NCBI RefSeq assembly: GCF_019443085.1
Contig: NZ_JAHZIL010000003.1
Span: 1,984,001 to 2,048,000, forward strand
DNA length: 64,000 nt
Source: Marinobacter sp. F4218
GTDB lineage: Bacteria; Pseudomonadota; Gammaproteobacteria; Pseudomonadales; Oleiphilaceae
Reading direction: 5' to 3'
In this document: piece by piece, positions 35,146 to 45,405 of the stretch
How positions within the stretch are numbered: the stretch's first letter is position 1
Layout: every line of letters starts with the position of its first letter
The notes under the pieces: generated by a model
Database searches by the model: none
The model's input: the letters and a program-made list of their open reading frames with translations, nothing else
What the model was told of the DNA's origin: nothing
Translations under genes and position numbers: made by a program

Positions 35146-35799
35146 TCAGTCGCCACTCCAGTTGGCCTTGGGATCCGGTGTCATCCGCAGGTAGGACTTC
35201 ACCGCCTTGTAGCCCTGCGGGAATCTCTGTTTGATTTCGTCTTCGTCCTGCAGGGACGGAACAATCACCACATCGCCGCCGCGCTCCCAGTTTCCGGGGG
35301 TGGCAACCTTGTGATCGTCGGTGAGTTGCAGGGAATCGACTACCCGCAGAACCTCATTGAAGTTGCGACCGGTGCTGGCCGGGTACGTGATGATCAGGCG
35401 CACCTTCTTGTTGGGATCAATCACAAACAGGGAGCGAACCGTCATGCTGCTGTCGGCATTGGGATGGATCATGTCGTACAGTTCGGACACCTTCCGGTCC
35501 TGGTCGGCAATGATCGGAAAGTTGACCGAGCAGCCCTGGGTTTCATTGATATCCTGGATCCACTCCTTGTGGGATTCGACCGGGTCCACGCTCAGGGCAA
35601 TGGCCTTGACGTTGCGCTTGGCGAATTCGTCCTTGAGCTTGGCAGTCAGCCCCAGCTCGGTGGTGCACACCGGTGTGAAGTCGGCCGGGTGCGAGAACAG
35701 GATGCCCCAGCTATCGCCAAGCCAGTCGTAGAACGAGATTTTCCCTTCACTTGAATCCTGCTCGAAATCCGGTGCGGTATCTCCAAGACGTAAACTCAT
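35146..35799 (-). CDS. 1-Cys peroxiredoxin (Prx6 type)
   Basis: This 217-residue cytoplasmic thiol peroxidase has the peroxidatic cysteine in the motif DFTPVCTTE (about residue 45). The length and the C-terminal extension (about 160-217) fit the Prx6/1-Cys class. It reduces hydrogen peroxide and organic hydroperoxides. It is monocistronic, with a GGAGAG-type site upstream of the start. Confidence 0.93.
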   Translation of the reverse strand: MSLRLGDTAPDFEQDSSEGKISFYDWLGDSWGILFSHPADFTPVCTTELGLTAKLKDEFAKRNVKAIALSVDPVESHKEWIQDINETQGCSVNFPIIADQDRKVSELYDMIHPNADSSMTVRSLFVIDPNKKVRLIITYPASTGRNFNEVLRVVDSLQLTDDHKVATPGNWERGGDVVIVPSLQDEDEIKQRFPQGYKAVKSYLRMTPDPKANWSGD

Positions 35800-35918
35800 A
35801 AGCTACTCTCCTTTTCCTGCAAGCTTCGGCAGTTTTCGTTGACCGGCCGCGTATCCGCCGGAATGTTTACTCAGTCTATACAACAAACGTGGGTCGTGTA
35901 GGGCCGGAAAACAAGGCC

Positions 35919-37283
35919 CTAGACGTTGCCCACGGTTTTCTGCTGGTCAAAGTGCTCCCGGGTCAGCCTGAACACCACCGGGCTGAGCAACAGCAGCGCG
36001 ATCAGGTTGGGCAGGGCCATCATGGCATTCAGGGTGTCCGCGACCAGCCAGACAAAGCCCAGTTTCAGGGTCGCGCCGACGGGTATGGCAGCGATCCAGG
36101 CGACCCGGTACGGGACAATGGCTTTTACCCCAAACAGGAACTCGATGCAGCGTTCACCATAGAAGGACCAGCCCAGAATGGTGGTGAACGCGAAGACCGC
36201 CAGGGCGATGGCCACCAGGTAGTTACCGACGCCTGGCAGTGCCTCGGCAAAGGCCATGGAGGTCAGCTCGGCGCCGGACACGCCGGCGGTCCAGGTGCCG
36301 GAGGTAATGATCACCAGCCCGGTGATGGTGCAGATGACAATGGTATCGATGAAGGTGCCCAGCATGGCCACCATGCCCTGGTTGATGGGGTTCTTGGTCT
36401 GGGCGGCCGCGTGGGCGATGGGGGCCGACCCGAGACCGGCTTCGTTGGAGAAAATACCGCGCGCCACACCAAATCGGATGGCGGCCCAGACGGCGGCGCC
36501 GGCAAAGCCGCCTTCGGCTGCGATGGGGCTGAAGGCGTGTTCAAATATCAGCCCCAGGGCCGCCGGGATGTCGGCGGCGTTGATGGCCAGCACCAGCAGC
36601 CCGGCGATCAGGTAGGACAGCGCCATCAGCGGCACCAGGGCACTGGCAACGTGCCCGATCCGGCGGATACCGCCGATCAGCACCGCGCCCACCAGAACCA
36701 TCAGAATCAGACCGGTCACCCAGTGGGGTATGTCGAAGCTCGCTTCCATCACGTCGGCCACCGAGTTCGCCTGGACGGTATTGCCGATCCCGAAAGCCGC
36801 GATGGCCGCGAATACGGCAAACAGCACACCCAGCCAGGCCCATTTGGCGCCCAACCCGTTGCGGATATAGTACATCGGGCCACCGACGTGGGCGCCGCGC
36901 TCGTCCACCTCACGGAAACGCACGGCCAAGACGGCCTCCGAGTATTTGGTCGCCATCCCGACCAGGGCCGTCAGCCACATCCAGAACAGGGCGCCGGGAC
37001 CGCCCAGGAATACAGCAGTGGCCACGCCGGCGATGTTACCGGTGCCCACCGTGGCTGAGAGGGCAGTCATCAATGCCTGAAACGGCGGTATCTCGCCCTC
37101 GGTTTCGGCACCGGCGGCTTTGCGGCCCTGCCACATCAGCCGGAAGCCGGCACCCAGTTTCAGGATGGGCATCAACTTCAGGCCGAGACTCAGAAACAGT
37201 CCGACCCCGAGGATGAGAACCAGCATGGGCGGACCCCACACCAGTGAATTGATTTGTCCGACGAGCGAGGATATGGCTTCCAT
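35919..37283 (-). CDS. Alanine/glycine:cation symporter (AGCS family)
   Basis: This 454-residue membrane protein has about eleven helices and the AGCS signature FQALMTALSATVGTGNIAGV (about 68-87). GGPMYYIRNGLG follows. It imports alanine or glycine with sodium or protons. It stands alone between a peroxiredoxin gene and a divergent CBS gene. Confidence 0.93.
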   Translation of the reverse strand: MEAISSLVGQINSLVWGPPMLVLILGVGLFLSLGLKLMPILKLGAGFRLMWQGRKAAGAETEGEIPPFQALMTALSATVGTGNIAGVATAVFLGGPGALFWMWLTALVGMATKYSEAVLAVRFREVDERGAHVGGPMYYIRNGLGAKWAWLGVLFAVFAAIAAFGIGNTVQANSVADVMEASFDIPHWVTGLILMVLVGAVLIGGIRRIGHVASALVPLMALSYLIAGLLVLAINAADIPAALGLIFEHAFSPIAAEGGFAGAAVWAAIRFGVARGIFSNEAGLGSAPIAHAAAQTKNPINQGMVAMLGTFIDTIVICTITGLVIITSGTWTAGVSGAELTSMAFAEALPGVGNYLVAIALAVFAFTTILGWSFYGERCIEFLFGVKAIVPYRVAWIAAIPVGATLKLGFVWLVADTLNAMMALPNLIALLLLSPVVFRLTREHFDQQKTVGNV

Positions 37284-37472
37284 GGGGATCTCCCGTAGTT
37301 AGCAATGGGTGCCCTTGTGGGGCTTAACCGAATGAGTTTAAGTGATAATTTTGATCTGTAAACGGTTGAGGGCTTTTTCTGTTTTCCTTTCTGTGTTGCA
37401 TTGCCTATGGTTATAGAAAGGGGCTCCATCTGGGAGCCACTGCAATCAGATTCAGCGGGAGGAGACCTGTCC

Positions 37473-37904
37473 ATGCGCTCACTGAAAGTCTCTGATGTCA
37501 TGTGGAATCACATTGAACCCGTTCGGTGTGGCACGCCGTTGACTCGAGTGGTGAAAACCCTTCTCCAGAACCATGTGACTGGATTGCCCGTCGTCGACGA
37601 TCAGCGGCACGTACTGGGCTTTGTGTCGGAACAGGATTGCATCCATTCCCTGTTGGTCAGCAGTTACCACTGTGAGGGGGATCCCATTGTTGACGACGTG
37701 ATGTTCCGCGAGCCGGTCACGATCTCGCCGGAGATGGCCGTTGTGGATCTCGCCCAGAACCTCGGGGCCGGCAAACCCAAAGTTTTCCCGGTTGTGGATC
37801 ATGGCAAACTGATTGGTATTGTGACGCGTACGGCTATTCTGGCGGAACTGGCGCGGGCGGGTTGCGGAATCGAGCTGCCCAAGTTCGTCAGTGCTGACGA
37901 CTGA
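37473..37904 (+). CDS. Two-CBS-domain protein
   Basis: This 143-residue cytoplasmic protein consists of two CBS domains (about 8-65 and 75-130, with [22 protein letters not shown] and [20 protein letters not shown]). CBS pairs bind adenosyl nucleotides and usually regulate a partner; no partner domain is present. Start 37473 has GGGAGGAG about 9 nt upstream. It ends 28 nt before the esterase gene, so co-transcription is likely. Confidence 0.85.
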   Translation: MRSLKVSDVMWNHIEPVRCGTPLTRVVKTLLQNHVTGLPVVDDQRHVLGFVSEQDCIHSLLVSSYHCEGDPIVDDVMFREPVTISPEMAVVDLAQNLGAGKPKVFPVVDHGKLIGIVTRTAILAELARAGCGIELPKFVSADD

Positions 37905-37932
37905 TACCAACTTTCTCCAAGCCGAGGATGCT

Positions 37933-38778
37933 ATGGAACTCCTATCCACCAATCTCTGTTTCGACGGCGAGCACCGTCGTTACCGGCACCACTCAGCGAC
38001 GCTGGAATGCGACATGGAATTTGCGGTGTTCCTGCCGCCGCGGGCGGTGGCTCGGGAAACGCGCAAAGTACCAGTGCTGTACTGGCTTTCAGGTCTGACC
38101 TGCACCGACCAGAACTTCATGCAGAAGGCCGGGGCCATGAAACGGGCGGCGGAGCTGGGCCTTGCCATCGTCTGCCCCGACACCAGCCCTCGCGGCCTCA
38201 ATCTCCCCGGAGAGGATGACGAATACGACTTCGGCACCGGCGCCGGGTTTTACATCAACGCCACGCAACAACCCTGGGCGCCCCATTACCGGATGTACGA
38301 TTACGTGGTCAAGGAACTGCCACAGCTGGTTGAGAACGAGCTGCCGGTGACCGACCAGCGATCCGTCAGCGGCCACTCCATGGGCGGGCATGGTGCCTTG
38401 ATTGCGGCCCTGAAAAACCCGGGTCGCTACGCCTCGGTCTCAGCCTTCGCGCCGATTGCCAATCCAACCGAGTGCCCCTGGGGCAGGAAAGCGTTTTCGG
38501 GGTACCTTGGAGAGGATGTGAAAGCCTGGGAGGAGTGGGACGCCACCCTGCTGATTCCAACGGCGCGGGAACGGTTACCGCTGCTGATTGACCAGGGAAC
38601 CGCGGATGACTTTCTGGACACCCAGCTCAACCCGGATGCCCTCGCGGAGGCCTGCGAGACCTTCCATCATCACATCAATCTCCGTATGCATCGCGGCTAC
38701 GACCACAGCTATTTCTTCATCGCCTCGTTTATCGACGATCATCTCGTCTACCACGCCGAGGCTCTGGGGCTTCGCTGA
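37933..38778 (+). CDS. fghA: S-formylglutathione hydrolase
   Basis: This 281-residue alpha/beta hydrolase of the esterase D family has the nucleophile in [10 protein letters not shown] (Ser about 149), [13 protein letters not shown] typical of FghA, and a late Asp/His pair (DQGTADDF and DHSYFF). It hydrolyses S-formylglutathione to formate in glutathione-dependent formaldehyde detoxification. The partner dehydrogenase is not in this window. Start 37933 has GAGGATGCT directly upstream. Confidence 0.93.
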   Translation: MELLSTNLCFDGEHRRYRHHSATLECDMEFAVFLPPRAVARETRKVPVLYWLSGLTCTDQNFMQKAGAMKRAAELGLAIVCPDTSPRGLNLPGEDDEYDFGTGAGFYINATQQPWAPHYRMYDYVVKELPQLVENELPVTDQRSVSGHSMGGHGALIAALKNPGRYASVSAFAPIANPTECPWGRKAFSGYLGEDVKAWEEWDATLLIPTARERLPLLIDQGTADDFLDTQLNPDALAEACETFHHHINLRMHRGYDHSYFFIASFIDDHLVYHAEALGLR

Positions 38779-38796
38779 TCGGGGGGCGGCGCGGAT

Positions 38797-39921
38797 TCAG
38801 GTCCGGAAGCCCCAGATTCGACTGAAATCCATCGAGGGCATGATTTCGGGCTCTTCGAGAGCCCGAATATTGAACTCCAGAAGGCTGGTGTCCCGTTCAA
38901 AGGTGCCGTTGTAGCGATTGCCACGGGGGCCGAAGATGGCCTGCACGAACGGGCCGCGGGCGCGGAGCGGTCGGCTGGTAACCACTCCCACTTCATTGTT
39001 GTCGAGCCTCACCAGGATGCCGGGCGGATAGTCCCCCAATACCTGAAGCAGCGCCCTGGGAATGGCTGGGCGGAACTTGCCGTCGCCGAGCGTGGCGATG
39101 AGCCGGCGGGCGTCCGCCACGTTCATGCGGGCGCGATAGGCCCGTTTGGTAATCATGGCCACGTAACGCTCGGACAGTGCCAGAATTTCCGCTTCCGGGC
39201 GTATGTCGCTGCCGCTCAATCCCTGCGGATAGCCGGAGCCATCCGCCTGTTCGTGATGCTGGGCAATAATGGTATTCATCAGCTTGTTATTGATGCCGGC
39301 AGCCTGGAGGGCCTGGATGCTGCGTTGCGGATGTTTCTGAATCACGTTGCGTTGATCGTCGGTCAACAACTTGTTGGAGGCATTCAGTTGATCGGCAACC
39401 GGCACCAGCGCGAGGTTGGCGGTAAGAGCAGCGGCGGTGAGCACGCTGATGCGTTTTTCCTCCAGTCCGAACTGGCGCGCGACGAACTGGCTGAGGATGG
39501 CATAGAACAGCGTTTGTTCGAGGATGTTCGGGCCGATGGAATAGAGGTGAACCAGTGCAAGGCTGGCATCGGGCGCCTCGGAGCAGGTCTGTTCAATCAT
39601 CCGCGAAAGTCCCATCAGCTGCTTCTGGGCTGAGGGATCGCCTTCTGTTATGGCGTTGAGCGTGGTTTCCAGCGCATGAAGCAGGTCGGGATAATCGGCA
39701 AACGGATTTCGTTCGCGAGCATCCTCGAAGATCTCCTCGTGGGGACGTTCGATCTTCCTCGGCTCGAACCGGCCTCGCTCGAACAGTTGTTCCAGCTGGG
39801 AATTGGTCTGAATCACGTAGCCCTGGCGCAGCAATACGTTGCCGTCGGCGTCGTAGACGTTCCACGGCAGGGGGCGGCCCAGCTCAAGAGCGCCGGGTGC
39901 GATTCGGACAAGATTGCGCAA
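38797..39921 (-). CDS. Degenerate HD-GYP-like protein
   Basis: This 374-residue protein aligns with HD-GYP phosphodiesterases but has lost key ligands. The canonical HD-x-G-K segment reads LTANLALVPVAD, while the later AQHHEQADGSGYP keeps HHE and GYP. The usual VADVYDAL Asp is replaced (LALSERYVAM). It may bind rather than cleave cyclic di-GMP, or act as a scaffold. The start is TTG with an AGGA about 11 nt upstream. It is divergent from the GGDEF gene. Confidence 0.78.
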   Translation of the reverse strand: MRNLVRIAPGALELGRPLPWNVYDADGNVLLRQGYVIQTNSQLEQLFERGRFEPRKIERPHEEIFEDARERNPFADYPDLLHALETTLNAITEGDPSAQKQLMGLSRMIEQTCSEAPDASLALVHLYSIGPNILEQTLFYAILSQFVARQFGLEEKRISVLTAAALTANLALVPVADQLNASNKLLTDDQRNVIQKHPQRSIQALQAAGINNKLMNTIIAQHHEQADGSGYPQGLSGSDIRPEAEILALSERYVAMITKRAYRARMNVADARRLIATLGDGKFRPAIPRALLQVLGDYPPGILVRLDNNEVGVVTSRPLRARGPFVQAIFGPRGNRYNGTFERDTSLLEFNIRALEEPEIMPSMDFSRIWGFRT

Positions 39922-40186
39922 GATCGAGTGTCCTGTTGACAGAGTTAACAGTGTACGAGTGTACCCCCGAACGGGCTTCGGCCTCTATATCTCCTTGATG
40001 CAGGAGGCTTCTTTTGCCCGATTTGCCAGTGCAAAGGGCGGCAGCGGGTTTAAGGACTGAGCAGTGGTTCACGTTTTGTGACGGTGCGTCACCGATTTGT
40101 AAAATCTCGTGCTGGCATAGGGAACCTTCCCGAGCCTTGAGCTAAGCTACCGAGCTAAACAACCCTATCATCGGTTCTCATACCTG

Positions 40187-41215
40187 ATGTTTTACCGCCT
40201 CAAGACGGATTTCCGCCTCTCGATTATCACGCTGCTCGGTGCCAGTGCCATTCTGGGCATCACACCGTTTGCGGTATTTCGATTCGTGCAGGGCAATCTT
40301 CTGGCCGCGCTGGTCGACGTCACTATCCTGGCGGGGATTATCGTCAGCGTAACCTACGCCTGGCTGACCGGCCGAACTGAACGCAGTGGGCTGTTCCTGG
40401 CGGTGATGACCTCCTCCAGTGCTGTGGTGGTGGGGGCAGTAACCGGCGAGCCAGGTCTGTTCTGGGTATTTCCCTGTCTGGTCACCAGTTTCTTTCTGGC
40501 GCGTCCGCGTCTGGCCATCATCATCAACATCGGCGCCATCCTTGCCCTGATGGTCCAGGTCGATATCTTCCGGTCGGCGGTTCAGATGTGGTCGTTCGCG
40601 GCGGGCGCGGTGGTCGTCAGTGCCTGTGCCTACGTTTTTGCCCACCGGAATGAAAGCCAGCGTGAACGACTGGAGCACCTGGCCACCATTGACCCGCTGA
40701 CCGGTGTCCGCAACCGGCGTTCCATGGATCAGGAACTGGCTCTCGCGGTCGCCAGCGCCGACCGCACTGGCCTGCCCTACGCGGTGGCCCTGCTGGATCT
40801 CGATCACTTCAAGAAAATCAACGACGAGTACGGTCACAGCGTCGGTGATGAAGTGCTTGTGGATATGGTCGCCCTGACCCGGCAGAACACCCGGCGAACG
40901 GATCACCTGTTTCGCTACGGCGGTGAAGAGTTCGTGCTGTTGTTACCGGGTACCCATGGCGCCGGGCTGAAAACGGCATTGAACAATCTGCAACAGATTC
41001 TCCGGAAACACCTCAAACACCCCGGCGGCCCGGTCACCGCGTCGTTCGGTGTCGCCCAGCTCGCGCACGGAGAGAGTGTCGATAGTTGGCTGGCCCGCGC
41101 CGACGCCGCCCTGTACCAGGCAAAAGCCTCCGGTCGCGATTGCATCATTTATGCGGATCCGGACCCGGAGCAAAGCGAAACAGCCTCCAGCCAAGAAGAA
41201 TGCTCGCTGACGTAA
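40187..41215 (+). CDS. Membrane diguanylate cyclase (GGEEF)
   Basis: This 342-residue protein has an N-terminal block of about five to six membrane helices (about 10-155) and a GGDEF domain (about 165-330) with an active-type YGGEEFVLL. The I-site RxxD is displaced (RRTD precedes the motif). It should synthesise cyclic di-GMP. The ribosome site is weak. The 3' end overlaps the convergent MATE gene by 71 nt. The 265-nt gap upstream shows no other gene. Confidence 0.9.
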   Translation: MFYRLKTDFRLSIITLLGASAILGITPFAVFRFVQGNLLAALVDVTILAGIIVSVTYAWLTGRTERSGLFLAVMTSSSAVVVGAVTGEPGLFWVFPCLVTSFFLARPRLAIIINIGAILALMVQVDIFRSAVQMWSFAAGAVVVSACAYVFAHRNESQRERLEHLATIDPLTGVRNRRSMDQELALAVASADRTGLPYAVALLDLDHFKKINDEYGHSVGDEVLVDMVALTRQNTRRTDHLFRYGGEEFVLLLPGTHGAGLKTALNNLQQILRKHLKHPGGPVTASFGVAQLAHGESVDSWLARADAALYQAKASGRDCIIYADPDPEQSETASSQEECSLT

Positions 41216-42542
41216 GCCCTCCGGTCAGCCCCACCCAGAAGCCGGCAGCTCCCATTGCTGGCCGGATCACGTCGGTAAAGGTGAGCAGATAGCCCAGCGG
41301 CAGCCCCAGGCCCCAGAACGAAAACAGCATGATGAACATGGGGGTCCGGGTGTCCTTGTAACCCCGAAGGGCACTGATGCAGGTCACCTGGATTACGTCC
41401 GCAATCTGGAACAGGGCGGCAAACAGGAGCAGCCGGATGGTGACCTGTTGCACCTCGACTTCGCTGGTGTATAGCGCCGCGATGCCCTCGGTAAATACCC
41501 AGAGCAGCACGGCGAAGACCAGTGCGGTGGCTGCCGCCAGGATCAAAGAGCTGCGGGAAATCAGCCGGGCGGTGTCGGGTGTGCCGGCGCCCATGAGAAA
41601 ACTCACTCGCAAGGTCAGCGCCATGCCAATGCTCAGGGGCAGCATGAACAGCAGCGACACCACGTTCAGGGCGATCTGGTGGCCGGCGACGACGACCGGT
41701 CCCAGAGGTGCCAGAAACAGGGCAATGACCGAAAACATGCTGGCTTCGACAAAAATCGTGAAGCCGATGGGCACACCGAGCTTCAGGATATAGACCAGGC
41801 CGGCCAGCTCCGGTTTTACCCAATCGGCGAGCAGGTGGAACCGGCGATAGGCGGCGCTGCGATTGAGGTACACCAGCAGTGCAACGGCGGCGACGCCGTT
41901 GGACAGGGAGGTGGCCCAGCCGCAGCCAATGCCGCCCATTGCCGGTAGCCCCAGCTTGCCGTAGATGAAAATGTAGTTGAGCGGCAGGTTGATCAGGGTG
42001 CTCAGGACGGAGAAGGCCATGATCACCCGGGTATGGCCAAGTCCGTCGGTCAGCCCCCGCAGGGCGGTCATCATCAGCATGGCGGGCACGCCCCAGGCAA
42101 AGGCATCCAGGTAGCCCTGGGTAATGCCGGCGGTGTGGACTTCCAGGTTCAGCAGGGCCAGCACCGGGTGCACGTGGGTCAGCAAGAGGATCATTACCAC
42201 CGACCCGGCGGCCGCCAGGTACAACCCCTGCCAGGTGGCCGGCATGATCCGGTCCAGCGTTCGGGCGCCGTTGTAGCCGGAGATGATCGGCTGCAGGGCT
42301 CCGAGCAGCCCCATGAAGAACAGGAACAGTGGCATCCACAGGCTGCTGCCAATGCCCACGGCCGCCAGGTCCTCGGCGCTGGCATGGCCGGCCATAACAG
42401 TATCGATCACGCCGTTGGCCATCTGCGCAACCTGGGCAATCAGGATGGGGCCGCCGAGCATCGCCAGGGTTCGCCATTCGCCCAAGGTCTGGTGCACCAG
42501 CGGCTGGCGGGGTTCCGGTAGGGGCTGGTGGGTTTCGTCCAT
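41145..42542 (-). CDS. MATE-family multidrug efflux protein (NorM-like)
   Basis: This 465-residue membrane protein has twelve helices and both MATE repeats (QMANGVIDTVMAGHASAEDLAAV; later GHQIALNVVSLLFMLPLSIG). It exports cationic drugs or dyes with sodium or proton exchange. Its last 71 nt overlap the end of the GGDEF gene on the other strand. Confidence 0.93.
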   Translation of the reverse strand: MDETHQPLPEPRQPLVHQTLGEWRTLAMLGGPILIAQVAQMANGVIDTVMAGHASAEDLAAVGIGSSLWMPLFLFFMGLLGALQPIISGYNGARTLDRIMPATWQGLYLAAAGSVVMILLLTHVHPVLALLNLEVHTAGITQGYLDAFAWGVPAMLMMTALRGLTDGLGHTRVIMAFSVLSTLINLPLNYIFIYGKLGLPAMGGIGCGWATSLSNGVAAVALLVYLNRSAAYRRFHLLADWVKPELAGLVYILKLGVPIGFTIFVEASMFSVIALFLAPLGPVVVAGHQIALNVVSLLFMLPLSIGMALTLRVSFLMGAGTPDTARLISRSSLILAAATALVFAVLLWVFTEGIAALYTSEVEVQQVTIRLLLFAALFQIADVIQVTCISALRGYKDTRTPMFIMLFSFWGLGLPLGYLLTFTDVIRPAMGAAGFWVGLTGGLTSASILLGWRLFRFAPGPDPHK

Positions 42543-42730
42543 AGCGTGGCAGGTCCGGGTGTCCGTTCATGATATTGGCGTTCCCTGCCACGAGCAGGCA
42601 GGGCAGGCATGGTAACCCATTCGTGCCGGGTGCGGGCATCGGGGTTTCTGCGTCTGGCCCTGTCCCCGCCTGAAAATTCCGCGCAAAACGGGTAAAGTAC
42701 GCGCCTCGGTTTTCAAGGGTGGCTGTCACG

Positions 42731-43603
42731 ATGGGATTACTGGTTTTTGTTACGGTTCTGTGGGCATTCTCGTTCAGCCTGATCGGCGAGTTTCTGGCCG
42801 GCCAGGTGGACAGTGATTTCGCGGTACTCAGCCGGGTCCTGCTGGGTGCCTTGGTGTTCCTGCCATTTACCCGTTGGCGGGGTGTACCCTCCGGCATGAA
42901 ACTGGGCATCCTGGTGACCGGCATGCTGCAGTTCGGAATCACCTACCTCTGCCTGTACCGGTCGTTCGGTTATCTGACGGTGCCGGAAGTCCTGCTGTTT
43001 ACCATCTTCACACCGCTTTACGTGACGCTGATTGATGATGCCCTGTTCCGGCGCTTTTCACCGGTCGCACTGGTGGCCGCGGGCATCGCGACCCTGGGCG
43101 CGGGCATCATTCGTTACGACGGGCTCAGCGAGGATTTCATCACCGGTTTCCTGTTGTTGCAGGTCGCGAACTTCACCTTTGCTGCCGGTCAGGTGGGGTA
43201 CAAGCACATCATGCGGCACTATCCCCTGGAGCTGCCCGCGTTCCGCACCTTTGGCTATTTCTTTATCGGTGCGTTGCTCATTGCGCTGCCGTCGTTCCTG
43301 ATTTTCGGCAATGCCGAGCGCCTGCCGTCCACCTCCCTGCAATGGGGCATTCTGGCCTGGCTGGGCCTGGCCGCTTCGGGGCTTGGCCTGTTCCTGTGGA
43401 ACCGGGGTGCCTGCTATGTGGACGCCGGTACCCTGGCGATCATGAACAACGCGCTGGTGCCCGCCGGTTTGCTCGTCAACCTGCTGATCTGGAACCGGGA
43501 TGCCGATCTGATGCGCCTGGCCATCGGAGGCGGCGTGATCGCCTTTTCGCTGTGGGTCAACGCCCGCTTCCATCCCCGCGCCCGCCTCGTGGCGACAGCG
43601 TAG
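42731..43603 (+). CDS. EamA/DMT-family permease
   Basis: This 290-residue membrane protein has ten predicted helices in two EamA repeats, resembling amino acid/metabolite exporters such as YedA. GTG at 42719 is an in-frame alternative; ATG at 42731 has GGTGG 8 nt upstream. The substrate is unknown. Confidence 0.85.
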   Translation: MGLLVFVTVLWAFSFSLIGEFLAGQVDSDFAVLSRVLLGALVFLPFTRWRGVPSGMKLGILVTGMLQFGITYLCLYRSFGYLTVPEVLLFTIFTPLYVTLIDDALFRRFSPVALVAAGIATLGAGIIRYDGLSEDFITGFLLLQVANFTFAAGQVGYKHIMRHYPLELPAFRTFGYFFIGALLIALPSFLIFGNAERLPSTSLQWGILAWLGLAASGLGLFLWNRGACYVDAGTLAIMNNALVPAGLLVNLLIWNRDADLMRLAIGGGVIAFSLWVNARFHPRARLVATA

Positions 43604-43980
43604 GTATTTGCTCGTACTAAGGTCTTTGACGGTCTTGCCGATATCGACCGGATTACAGGATCGTGCCTGATAACTACAATGGGTAGCATGGGCATGGTTA
43701 CCTGCGGTCCGTCGTTTCGTTTTCAGATCCGAATCAAAGAGCAGCGACCACCTCAGTGACATGTCCCGGGGCCTGAAAGATCTGGTGGCACGCTTTATCA
43801 GCAAAAACGGCTAGTTAGCTTTTCGTGCTCCGGCACGGCGTCGGGCACCTTCCGTCCGATGCCGTGCCGACGCTGGAATCGCGCCGCCAGTGCTGGCAGA
43901 ATCGCGCTCCAACAGTCCGGGCATGGCCCGGGCGTTCGTCGTCGTTTTCTATTCCTCAGCCACACGCACAGGAAGCAATC
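43604..43980 (+). other. 377-nt gap with strong GC hairpin upstream of the sodium symporter
   Basis: No gene is supported here. The main feature is a long perfect-arm hairpin: CGGCACGGC-G-TCGG (43831-43844) pairs with CCGA-T-GCCGTGCCG (43856-43869). No T-run follows. A 17-codon open frame (43760-43813) lies upstream, but it has no ribosome site and I do not call it. Confidence 0.6.
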
Positions 43981-45378
43981 ATGACTCAGTCCACTTCGGC
44001 TTCGGGCAATGGCGCAGCGGCTTCTCGCGGTCTCTGGTCATCCCGGTTGGCCTTCATCCTGGCCGCGACCGGTTCTGCCGTCGGCCTCGGCAATATCTGG
44101 AAGTTCCCCTACGTAACCGGTGAGAACGGTGGCGGTGCCTTCGTACTGGTGTACCTGCTGTGTATCGCCGTGATCGGTATTCCGATCATGATGGCGGAAG
44201 TCTTCATTGGTCGTAACGGCCGGCACAACCCGATCACCAGCATGCGTCTGGTGGCCGAGCGCAACCTGAAATCGCCTCTGTGGCGGGCCTCGGCGATTGT
44301 CGGCATGATCGCCGCGTTCGTCATTCTGTCGTTCTATTCGGTGATCGGTGGCTGGTCGGCGTCCTACATTGAGCACGCGGCCATGGGCGACTTCACCGGG
44401 GGTACCGCGGAATCCATCGGTGATCTGTTCGGCGGTTTGCTGGCGAGCCCCGTCCAGTTACTGATCTGGCACACCATCTTCATGGCTCTGGTGGTTCTGG
44501 TGGTTTCCCGAGGCCTCAAGGGTGGCCTGGAACGAGCCGCCACGATCCTGATGCCGGCCCTGTTCATTCTGCTGCTGGCTGCGGTAGGTTACGCCACCAC
44601 CACCGGCCATTTCGGTGAAGCCGTCAGCTTCCTGTTCACCCCGGACTTCGGTGCCCTGTCGATCAGTGGTGTGCTGATTGCCCTGGGACATGCCTTTTTC
44701 ACCCTGAGTCTGGGCATGGCGATCATGATGGCCTACGGGTCCTACCTGGGCCGGGATGTTTCCATCGCCCGTACCGCGATCAGCGTGGCGATCATGGACA
44801 CGGTGGTGGCATTGCTGGCCGGGCTGGCGATTTTCCCGGTGGTGTTTGCCAACGGCCTGGAAGCCGGTGCGGGTCCTGGACTGATTTTCCAGACCCTGCC
44901 GCTGGCATTCGGCAACATGCCCCTGGGCGGTCTCTTCGGCACCCTGTTCTTTGTTCTGCTGCTGTTCGCCGCCTGGACGTCCGGCATTTCCCTGCTGGAA
45001 CCCGTGGTCGAGTGGGTGGAAGAGAGAAGCAGCCTGGGTCGTTCCGCTAGTGCCATTCTGGTGGGGGTGTTGTGCTGGGCGCTGGGCATCGCCTCGATCC
45101 TTTCGCTGAACGTCTGGTCGGACTTTGCACCGCTGGGTATGTTTGAGCGGTTTGACGGCAAGACCATCTTCGATCTGCTCGACTATGTGACTGCCAATAT
45201 CATGCTGCCACTGTCAGGCTTGCTGACCGCGGTCTTTGTCGGCTGGTTTGTGGCCAGGGAGTCCCTGAAGCTGGACCTGGCTCTGGAAGGAGGCGCGTTC
45301 ACCCTCTGGTACAACCTGATCCGCTTCGTCACCCCGGTTGCGGTCGTCATCGTGTTTGCCTATAACCTGATGGCCTGA
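43981..45378 (+). CDS. Sodium-dependent transporter, neurotransmitter:sodium symporter family
   Basis: This 465-residue membrane protein has the NSS/LeuT fold signature near the N-terminus (RLAFILAATGSAVGLGNIWKFPY), which forms the sodium and substrate site. About eleven to twelve helices follow. It likely imports an amino acid with sodium. Start 43981 has AGGAAG 6 nt upstream. A terminator follows the stop. Confidence 0.93.
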   Translation: MTQSTSASGNGAAASRGLWSSRLAFILAATGSAVGLGNIWKFPYVTGENGGGAFVLVYLLCIAVIGIPIMMAEVFIGRNGRHNPITSMRLVAERNLKSPLWRASAIVGMIAAFVILSFYSVIGGWSASYIEHAAMGDFTGGTAESIGDLFGGLLASPVQLLIWHTIFMALVVLVVSRGLKGGLERAATILMPALFILLLAAVGYATTTGHFGEAVSFLFTPDFGALSISGVLIALGHAFFTLSLGMAIMMAYGSYLGRDVSIARTAISVAIMDTVVALLAGLAIFPVVFANGLEAGAGPGLIFQTLPLAFGNMPLGGLFGTLFFVLLLFAAWTSGISLLEPVVEWVEERSSLGRSASAILVGVLCWALGIASILSLNVWSDFAPLGMFERFDGKTIFDLLDYVTANIMLPLSGLLTAVFVGWFVARESLKLDLALEGGAFTLWYNLIRFVTPVAVVIVFAYNLMA

Positions 45379-45405
45379 TCCGGCGGCAATTGTCGTCAGA
45401 CCGAA

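Noticed and set aside
43760..43813. 17-codon open frame before the sodium symporter
   Set aside because: There is no ribosome site and too little sequence to judge; it could be a chance frame.
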